Shown here piece by piece: positions 56,293 to 64,000 of a stretch of DNA of 64,000 nucleotides (position 1 is the first letter of the stretch; each line of letters opens with the position of its first letter). This stretch comes from Nematostella vectensis. Its lineage: Eukaryota; Cnidaria; Anthozoa; Actiniaria; Edwardsiidae. The stretch is from positions 12,480,139 through 12,544,138 of the forward strand of contig NC_064039.1 in the NCBI RefSeq assembly GCF_932526225.1, in the 5' to 3' direction. The notes under the pieces are model-generated. The model searched no databases, was not told the DNA's origin, and saw only the letters and a list, made by a program, of their open reading frames with translations. Both the position numbers and the translations under genes were made by a program.

Positions 56293-56858
56293 CTGGAACT
56301 TTCGAAAAATAAAAATACAAAATATAAAGATTTATTTTAAAATATATATAATTAATACTACTAATACAGTTCATTTGGTGCTTGCGCTAAGATCTTATAA
56401 TTAGGAACAGGTAGCGTCCGCTCATGGTGATTGTGTGTGCCGTTTAGCAAGAGCTAGTCTTCTGAACTAAAACATTATCATAAAATTTTTATTTTCGATC
56501 TACTTCCTGCGAGTGATTTGCAAGGATTGCTAGAAGATTACAATACAATCAATCCGCGGCTATAAATTTTCTAGTGCAACTTGAAAGCATTTTGTTTAAC
56601 ACAAGCGAACTCTAAAATCTTAATGATGTAATCTTACGCTCTAAGTCCATAAAAAGATCAAAATGAAGTTGTCGTTGTCACTTTTTGGAGATAATCTAGA
56701 GAACAAATCAAAAGCCTTCCCTTTAGAATTAATGATGTAAGTTCGTGAAGAATAAGTGATTCATCACTAACCTTGCAGGAGAGCCTGTAGCAAGGAACCT
56801 GGAGAGTCTTGATATGATCGGGCAAGTGAGTAAATGATGGATCTCACCCTTCTTATAG
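56293..56858 (-). promoter_or_regulatory. TATA promoter, 5'UTR exon and intron of the secreted-peptide gene
   Basis: On the - strand CTATAAG (56858-56852) would start transcription near 56825. The first exon ends CTGCAAG|GTTAGT at 56772. The intron runs to TTCCAG|GATGAAA at 56293, placing the start codon two bases into exon 2. Confidence 0.55.
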
Positions 56859-57201
56859 CCCTCACATTCCGCCGCCCTAAATAGTCCCACCTATGTTCAT
56901 ACATTAGCCTTATACAAGAAAGACTAATGAGCATTTCGAAATAATAGGGAGCTTTTAAGCTCTTAAAAGAGCATTATCATAAGTCACGCGGCGATGCTTG
57001 CCAAATGCAGCCGCTACTCTGTACATTCAGCGAAAACGAGTCCGCCAAAAAGGATTTTACGATTACGTGAACAAGATAATGGACGCCCCTCAAATGAAAA
57101 GCCTGATGTCAATTGCTTGAAGTACCCTACCCTGTTTACCTGGACTCAAATAAAATTCAGTCATGCACGTTTTGATTAATAGAAGTGGTTTCCTTTCACC
57201 G
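56859..57201. other. no gene seen
   Basis: AT-rich; no coding or repeat signal stands out. Confidence 0.4.
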
Positions 57202-57750
57202 GCTGCAAAAATCTCCCAGGATTTCTCCTGAGAATTCTTTTTGTCTCGAAGAAAGAGGGAGCTTATTGGAATGGTCTTGTCTCTGCATTGACAGTAACAT
57301 GCGGTATCATTTTAACATTAAAAAGCGAGAATCACTTATTGTACTCTTTGCGATGTACTACGATATTATTTATACTTGTTAAGCGACGGAGGAGAAGATT
57401 TTTTTGCAGTAGGGTACAGAGCGGGAGTATGTTGTGGTTTCAAATGTGGCATGGTTTGATTTTTTTTCAAACTGGTTTTAACAATTTCAAACCAAGAAGC
57501 ATTTTGAATTTTTTTCAAACTGGTTTTAACAATTTCAAACCAAGAAGCATTTCAAACCACAACAAATGTGGCATGGTTTGAATTTTTTTCAAACTGGTTT
57601 TAACAATTTCAAACCAAGAAGCATTTCAAACCACAACAAGTATTATTGCTTCTTTTCTACCAGACCATTCATTTTATGCCAGAAATGAGGTCAACGTGGA
57701 ATAAGATGGCAGGAAGAATGTGACTTGATTATGACATTAAATGCATTTTA
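57202..57750 (+). repeat. dispersed repeat, copy A, with private insertion 57430-57639
   Basis: This diverged direct copy of 57754-59560 carries TTTCTCCTGAGAATTC, TTTTTGTCTCGAAGA, TGTCTCTGCATTGACA and ACATGCGGTATC in the same order. The block 57430-57639 (starting GTTGTGGTTTCAAATG and ending in its inverted form) is absent from copy B and holds three tandem units with TTTTTTTCAAACTGGTTT. Confidence 0.85.
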
Positions 57751-57892
57751 AAAGCTGCAACAATCTCCCGAGATTTCTCCTGAGAATTCTTTTTGTCTCG
57801 AAGAGAGGCCGAGGCTTATTGGAGAGGGCTTGTCTCTGCATTGACAATGACATGCGGTATCCTTTTGACATCAAAAAGCAAGAATCACTTAG

Positions 57893-59205
57893 GGAGTGTT
57901 TATTATTTATGGCCGAGGGGGGGTCCGTTCCTACATGGGGGGGGGGGGGGGCTAAAAAGGTTTTGAGTACGTCGATGGGGGGTCATAAAAATTTCAATGT
58001 GTTTGAAGGGGGGGGGGGGGTCGAAAAAGTTTCATCCTTTAAAAGTAGGAACTTTTTTTATTTATCATTATCAAAATGAGTAATTAAGAAAAGCTGTTTC
58101 CTAGCGTTGCCAATAACATATAGGATCAATATAAAACAACAACTGAAATATATGCATTTGTAAAATGCTCTAGGAATCTAGTACGGCAGGTTATAAATGA
58201 TGTAAAAAAAGTCTGACTCGGAAATCTTTGCTTTGGACACCCCCGCGAGTACCAGATCTGGGAGATCTATCAGACCAAGGGCACAGGACGATTTTATCTT
58301 TTATTAGGACAGTCCCATGCAGTAAAATATAAAATTGTCCTGCGTGATATGGACTAGTGATATGGCATGCAAAGATTATAGGTATAGATACATATTCTTT
58401 ACTGTTTCGAAACGCCACAAGGTCACATTTGACAATAAGCAATATTTTCTTGGTTGTTTTTATTGCATGATTTGTTTATATGTATCTATATTTCGTATTA
58501 CAGTGGAACATGGATTTTACGATACTGGATTATACGATAAACTCGATTTTACGATGACGTTCCTTTCTCCCTGCGGAAATACAATGAATTTTACGAGAAA
58601 TTACCTCGATCTAACGATATTGGATGCAACAATATTCTCGATTCTACGATACAAATCTATTTTCCCAAGCGTAATTTTGACCTCGATACAACGATATAAC
58701 TGATTCTGTCAATCGACAAATAGAGAAAAACTTAAGACACCACACACGTACAGTACAGTTAATCGATTTTCTTGACTTGACTGATCTTGTTAGATGCAGA
58801 TTACAGTTTACAGAGAGGGGGTGGGTACTCTGCTGTGATTGGATAATTTCTTTATTTACAAAATGCCTCCAATTTTAGTTATGACCTTAACTGGTACAGT
58901 CTTACACAGAGCGGTTACAATATTATTATTTTGTAAAAGTTGATCATTAATAACCCGACCTCGCTACAACGATATTATTATGGATTTTCCTTTACATCGT
59001 AGAATACAGGTTCCACTTTATTAATGTAGTTTTGTGGATTGTTAAAGGAGGGGGGGGGTGGTCAAACAAGTTTTTGGGTTTCTCCTGAGGGGGTCAACAA
59101 AGTTTTGATGTTGACAAAGGGGGGTGTACAGAAAACTCAAGTGGAGTGCCGCTGAATACCAACCCCCCCCCCCCCCCCCCCTCGGCCATAAATAATGAAC
59201 CCTCC
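57893..59205. mobile_element. MITE or defective transposon with TTATTTATGGCCGAGGGG TIRs
   Basis: The left end GGAGTGTTTATTATTTATGG and the reverse complement of the right end (GGAGGGTTCATTATTTATGG) match at 17 of 20 and continue into CCGAGGGGGG. Runs of 12-18 G or C follow each end. It contains a second transposon at 58501-59018 and no transposase. Confidence 0.8.
58501..59018. mobile_element. pogo/Tigger-type MITE nested inside 57893-59205
   Basis: The left end CAGTGGAACATGGATTTTAC and the inverted right end AAGTGGAACCTGTATTCTAC agree at most positions, and TA flanks both ends, as expected for Tc1/mariner/pogo elements. Words like CTCGATTTTACGAT and CTCGATACAACGATAT recur inside. No transposase. 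Confidence 0.85.
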
Positions 59206-59250
59206 TTTTGCACTCTTGGCAATGTGCTCCGATATTTTTTATGCTTGTTA

Positions 59251-59400
59251 TAGTGGTTTAAGATCACACGCGGCCTTCGCCGTTTAAAAAAAAAACTCAA
59301 CGGCACTATTTGACTTTTGCTGTAGTGCGCTGTCAATCAATATGCAAAAGTCAAATAGTCCTGTAGATTTGTTTTGACGGCGCGTGATCTGAAACCGCTA
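59251..59400. mobile_element. 150-bp TA-flanked MITE
   Basis: TIRs of about 22 bp: TAGTGGTTTAAGATCACACG left, inverted CGCGTGATCTGAAACCGCTA right. TA lies on both sides; the matching place in copy A (57378-57381, GTTAAGCG) has a single TA. Confidence 0.85.
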
Positions 59401-59560
59401 TAAGCGAAAGAGAAGATTTTTTTGCTGTAGGGTATAGAGAGGAAGTAATATTTGCTTCTTTTCTACCAGACCATTTATTTTATGCCAGAACTTGAGGTCA
59501 ACGTGGAATAAGACAGGAAGAATGTGATCTGATTATGAAAAAATGCATTTTTAATCCTTT

Positions 59561-62500
59561 TGAAAATAAAATACCTCTGTAAGATAAACGCATTCACTGG
59601 AAAGGCTGTACTCAACCAGGAGAACACGAGTAGGAGAGTGAATCTTGTGTATTATACAGTGAGATAGTGAATGATCGCTAAGGGCTATTTTTAGATCGAC
59701 TTTCTTACGTCACATAATGTGAGCCAATCAAAACGCCGCTTATATAAACAAAATTTTGCTTTGGGGAAGGAGTTCTTACTGCTTCTGAATCGGAGTCTTC
59801 AAACTCTGAAAATGGAAGTGATAGTTTTAGTGTCTTTCGCTATATATTCATTGGAGTCAGTTAACACAACCGCATGCTTTGGTTTGCGAATATAGACTGA
59901 TCTTAAATCACAGTATTTTACAACTTATGGCATACGCCATGACCTTATATGGTATTACAAAGAATCATTATCAATAACGTCATCTCTGTTATATGATACT
60001 TAAGTAAAGTGTGCTAATACACTACAATAGTGGAAGTAACCCCTCCCGTTAGAAACTCTAAGGAGAGGAATATCAAAGTATATGTTGGTATAGTCTTCGG
60101 CCAAACTGGTTGGCGATGCGGTCCATGATCTGGCGCTTAGGGAGGCCGGCGGGGCAGGATGTATTGGGAGTTGAGGTTTAATTGTTAAGGTTTGTTTGTT
60201 TGTTTGTTTGTTGTTTGTGTTTTTATTCTTGGGGGGGGGGCTTTTGCATAAGACCAAGAATCTAACCATGTTTAAACCACAACAGAGATGACAACTGAAT
60301 CGGCTGCAAAGGACACGTTCCTTCAGCCGATATTTGACCCAGCCTATCAATTATCTGGTTCTGCCCAGCCAAGCCAGTCCCCTATTTCTCTAACCGTCAG
60401 TCATCCCCCCCGATTTCTCACCTATTTTCAGCTAAGTATCGAAAAGAAATCGAACTCCAAAATCGTTCTACTGAAGACTCACCCCAAGGCGTGTGCAACT
60501 TCAGACCATCCTTCGCTGCTTGGTGATCCCTGCGGCTTATATTGACCACTTTATTTGGATTTTTAATGGGGAAGCCTTAAAAGTCAATTCCCCCCCCCCC
60601 TCCCATCCCCCCTAAACCTAACTCCAGCCTACGGGCCTTCCCCCCAGTCGTGGGAAAACAGGAAAAGGTAATGGATATCGCAGGCTCACGAGCGTAGCTC
60701 CCTGTGGTTTTCAATGATGAGGTAGCCTGGTAGACCATAGTCCCGGAGATTTTGTGAAATGTGTGTCATACCGGAATAATGTTGAAGTTAGGTAAAACAA
60801 TATAGAATTATGGCGAAATATAGAACTGGAGAAACTATGATGCTTTAAGATGGGTGAGACAAATGTCATGTCTAGCCATGAGAATGCCTTTTCGTCACTT
60901 CTACGGTCGCCACGAGGTAATATATTGGTTAACATCATGTTTGGAGTTTGAACAATGTCAAGCAAATGTGATTCCGAAGACTCGAAAAACGTCAAAGCTT
61001 TCTAATAAGTTTTTATGCACGGTTTATTTACCGATGGATTGATAGAATATTGATTGCGCGTTGGACGAGATACTATCATTTGTCAATTTGCTCTGTTGAT
61101 GTCACATTTATTTGTCTTGCTCGGAAAAATCTTACTTTTTAGTTGATTTGAGTGGCCACCCTTGCAACCTTGGGAGAAAAGTAGTCGCTTGATGTAGGCT
61201 GGTCAGTAAGATAGTGGATGAATCTCAAATATCAGGTCATATGGATATACTGTTTGAGAGTTCTATGCAAAAACCCCAATGGCGATTGATTGAGAAATAG
61301 CTGCAAAACCACGGTTATCCCTAACACCAGCTGCAAGTAAAATTCGCTAGCAAAGAGGCAATTGCTGGGTGGATTATTGCTAGCAAGCCCTCGTTAAGGG
61401 TGTTGGGACATTTCTTGTTACTTGGCGATTTTGTTGTTAGGCGCGCGCGATTATCCAGGAACTACACATGTTTAGGCGGGAAAATCGAATGGCAGGAAAA
61501 CAATTACCTGCGCGCGACATTCTTAGCTTCGAAAACAAACGCCGAAACTGGTGAGAAAAATGTAATAAAACAGCAAATACTGTAAAACAAAAATAAGCGA
61601 GCGTGATTTTTCACCTAGGGCACCTACTTGGTGACCTCAAGTGCTGATTTGAGCAAGAAAAGAGTTATTTCAATGCATATTTCACTGTTAAAAAGCAAGA
61701 GAATAGTTAATATTTTGATAACAAATTTTTTTCACAACATTCGCATTTGTAACCAGGCTTTATCGCAATACTCAATTGCGCATGCATAGATAATTCTACT
61801 TCCAGTTTGCGTTTCCAACTCTATAATCTTTGAGAAGAGTAGACTGATCGGGATTTTTTTAGGCAAAGAATATTCACCTAGTTGCCGTCTATGAAACTAT
61901 TTATCATTTTTCCAATATTTTGAAAATTAAAAAAAATATTTAGAAAAGAGTGGAAAAATAAAAATTAAAACTGCATGAAAATTTTATTATTTGGTAGAAT
62001 CGAAAAAGCATACGTAACTTTTTAGGCACCCCCCTGAATAATGCTATAAAGCTATATTCATCATTGCAGATACTTCAACAGCTAAGATTATAGAATTTTT
62101 CTGTTGTGACATAATGTGATGTCGTCATCGCCTGATGACGTCATCAAAATTTAGGCATTGATAAACAATGATGCCATGCCTAAATTAATTTTATTTCACA
62201 AATATTTGTCGGATTTATACGTTTCAAATTTTCCTCAGAGAAATGTCCTAGCACCCTTAAGACCCATACTCTAGGATAGTAAGAGCAGGGGAAACCACTA
62301 TCCTAAAGCCCCTGGCTAAATAAAAAAATTGCTTTATCTTCATTTTCTAAGGCAAAATGCAGTACACACAATTGGGCTTGTGTTTACATAACTAACTAAT
62401 AACCAATTAATAACAACCATTACATAATTTGAATGTCATGGGATGAACTTTAAAGATAAAATGGTGTTAATTTGAAACATTTAATTTAATTGCAGAGAAG

Positions 62501-62610
62501 ACATTATAATATAATGATAATGCATGTTAACAGATATCAGAAAAGATTTCCCTAGGAAAATCTGCTGTTACTGTATTAACTTTTACTGTCACTTGTGAAT
62601 GATCCCACAG
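59561..62610. other. intergenic stretch; possible small transcription start at 59740
   Basis: CTTATATAAAC near 59738 looks like a TATA box, and the first ATG downstream (59811) opens a 27-codon frame with a hydrophobic start (MEVIVLVSFAIYS). The upstream exon(s) of the CACUL1-like gene should lie here, since the exon at 62611 starts in phase 1, but I could not identify them. The rest is AT-rich. Confidence 0.3.
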
Positions 62611-62734
62611 ACTTGTCAAACAAGGACAAAGAGTACTCAACAGTGTTTTGGCCTAAGCTGGAAGGGGCCATACTTTTGATCCTGAAGCAAAACCCTGGCG
62701 AGTTTATCCCCATTTCTTATGAGGAGATGTACAG
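62611..62734 (+). CDS. CACUL1: CACUL1-like (CDK2-associated cullin domain) gene, internal exon
   Basis: Flanked by CCCACAG and AG|GTAAAA. It encodes 'YSTVFWPKLEGAILLILKQ' and 'NPGEFIPISYEEMY', which matches the start of the cullin-homology region of CACUL1, a protein that in mammals binds CDK2 and influences cell-cycle entry and oxidative-stress responses. The signature 'yWPKLd.ai..ll..sPgdyIPISYEqiY' is clear. The exon enters in phase 1 and leaves in phase 2, joining in frame to the next exon. True cullins also have a 'Y..vY..C' region, but the IPISYE motif favours CACUL1. The gene continues past the window end. Confidence 0.85.
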
Positions 62735-63123
62735 GTAAAAGCTTTTGGTTTTTGTGTACTAGAAATCAACAAGACATATGCTATAATGTGCTTCTCTCCA
62801 AATAAATGCTTCTTTTTATCCAATAAATGAAATAGTGCCTTACAGTACTGTGTTGGGATTTTTGGGTCATGAAATCAACTCATTTCCAATCTTCAGCATG
62901 TGATTGTCAGGCTTGTAACTTTTGTTTATCAATATTGATTTAAGACTTGTTAATACTGTCCATACAATGGAACAAAAAATGAATACATTCCACACTGTTA
63001 AATATGTAAAGTAGACATTTCATTTCGAAACATGTGCCCAGTTTTAAATAAGCACACACTTTTGAATTAGTGTTCCAAAGCTGGATGGACAAACCCAATC
63101 TCACACATTGTGCTGATCATCAG

Positions 63124-63252
63124 GGGCCGGTTCCTAGAAAGTAGGTTAGTGCTAGCCCAGGGATAAATACGGCTATCTTGCCATTTGATTGGATAAAAAG
63201 GGTATTTATCCCTGGGTTAGCGTTAACCTGCTTTCTAGGAACCCGGCCCAGG
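63124..63252. mobile_element. near-perfect foldback MITE in the CACUL1-like intron
   Basis: GGGCCGGTTCCTAGAAAGTA, CCCAGGGATAAATAC on the left pair with GGTATTTATCCCTGGG, CTTTCTAGGAACCCGGCCC on the right. The arms are about 48 bp around a central ~30 bp. Confidence 0.85.
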
Positions 63253-63435
63253 GCTGGAACCAGAAGTTCCAAAAAGAAGCAAGGGGTTCAAGAAAGGGGG
63301 GCGGATTTATTATTCTTCCATGTTTTTTGTCTTATATTTCTTGTTATTTTTAACCCAAATACCTGAAAAAAGGGGGGGGGGGCACTCAGACCATCCCTAG
63401 ATCCACCTCTGATCTTTCTGATATTCTCCTCTCAG

Positions 63436-63538
63436 TACTGTTTACAAGTGCGTTTGCTGGCAGTATTCTGAAAGAATGCACTCTAGCTTGATAGAACTGG
63501 TCTCCTCGTATCTTAGACAGATCACACACGAATTACAG
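63436..63538 (+). CDS. CACUL1: CACUL1-like gene, next exon
   Basis: Flanked by CTCCTCTCAG and CAG|GTACTG. In frame with the exon at 62611 it encodes 'STVYKCVCWQYSERMHSS' and 'LIELVSSYLRQITHELQ', matching the conserved 'sCVYKCVCqqhsEqmysdLi..i..hL..v..ELQ' segment of CACUL1. It ends in phase 0. The rest of the gene lies to the right of the window. Confidence 0.88.
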
Positions 63539-64000
63539 GTACTGTACTGGTTTTGTTGATGTTTTATGTTTTATTGGAATTACAAGAAGAAAGGGATTGA
63601 AAGTAAGTCTGTATCTGAGCATCGCTTGAGTACAAGTTCTGCTGTATTAGATAAAGGAGACAGGATGCCTAGAAACATGTTTCCATTCTAGGACCTAAAT
63701 TCACAGTGTGTAGATTTCCAAATAATCTGTTGCCAGTACCCATGTAATCTTGTGGATTTAACAGTTTCAATTAATGTTGTCTGTAGAGAGTGAATCACAA
63801 TTATCCATATTTTTGGTCTTGACTATGTAAGTGTGTGATTGAGGACAAATGTCTACAAATTGTATGAAGGTATTGGTGACTAGTCATTACATAATATCTG
63901 CTAGGGCTATACTTGGTAAGTGTCAACCCTAGGAGATGATTATTAATAGTATCTGTAGCAATCACAGTTTTCCAATACAATATAGAACTAACATTACATG
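63539..64000 (+). other. intron of the CACUL1-like gene to the window end
   Basis: No exon was recognised. Confidence 0.6.

Larger units (their letters stand above)
57754..59560 (+). repeat. dispersed repeat, copy B, interrupted by transposons
   Basis: This is homologous to copy A but split by insertions at 57893-59205 and 59251-59400, both missing from copy A. Confidence 0.85.

Noticed and set aside
60288..60545. 85-codon frame as first exon of the CACUL1-like gene
   Set aside because: No in-phase donor joining to 62611 and no resemblance to the expected N-terminal region; left unassigned.
61400..61585. 61-codon frame upstream of the CACUL1-like exons
   Set aside because: No donor of the right phase and no family signature.

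Overview
The window looks like metazoan nuclear DNA. It has intron-rich housekeeping genes with GT/AG introns, a class A GPCR, a GT31 galactosyltransferase, CACTA and LINE remnants, and many MITEs, minisatellites and poly-G/C runs. A cnidarian, probably an anthozoan, fits best; this is an inference from gene structure and style of repeats, not from a species marker.

Layout. 1-2607: end of a CACTA-type transposase, an 82-bp minisatellite, palindromic CCCAA/TTGGG motifs and a MITE. 3657-4217 (-): single-exon MGMT. It shares a short bidirectional promoter containing a YY1-type site with a four-exon gene (4413-11520, +) for a ~1891-residue low-complexity repeat protein. 12613-25979 (+): a complete 21-exon cytosolic-type cysteinyl-tRNA synthetase gene, reconstructed here with every splice phase consistent. 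It has an optional basic N-terminal extension that resembles a mitochondrial presequence. Two of its introns and its 3' flank carry three unrelated minisatellites, one of them built on a splice donor. 28893-29560: a large foldback element.

30060-38205 is a GC-rich, about 8 kb virus-like integrated element and the most interesting locus. It holds a broken replication gene (Cys-rich N-terminal region, PolB-like palm remnants, SF1-helicase motifs, HNH-type C terminus) on the + strand. On the - strand lie a capsid-like protein, an A32/FtsK-type packaging ATPase, an unknown protein and a frameshifted DDE integrase. It looks like a compact, decayed relative of the Polinton/Polinton-like-virus/adintovirus assemblage, with an unusual replication protein.

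39219-47475: MITEs, a LINE reverse-transcriptase remnant, a ~1 kb minisatellite with two unit lengths, and a strong hairpin. 48282-49415 (-): a beta-1,3-galactosyltransferase-like gene with an extra C-terminal membrane helix. 53574-54641 (+): an intronless neuropeptide-type GPCR. About 55940-56825 (-): a small gene for a secreted Cys-containing peptide, with a TATA box and a 5'UTR intron. 57202-59560: two diverged copies of one repeat, each carrying private transposon insertions, so that each copy preserves the empty sites of the other. 62611-63538 (+): two exons of a CACUL1-like cullin-domain gene that continues beyond the window, with a near-perfect foldback MITE in the intron.

The genes do not form an operon or pathway; apart from the virus-like element they are independent eukaryotic transcription units embedded in repeats.
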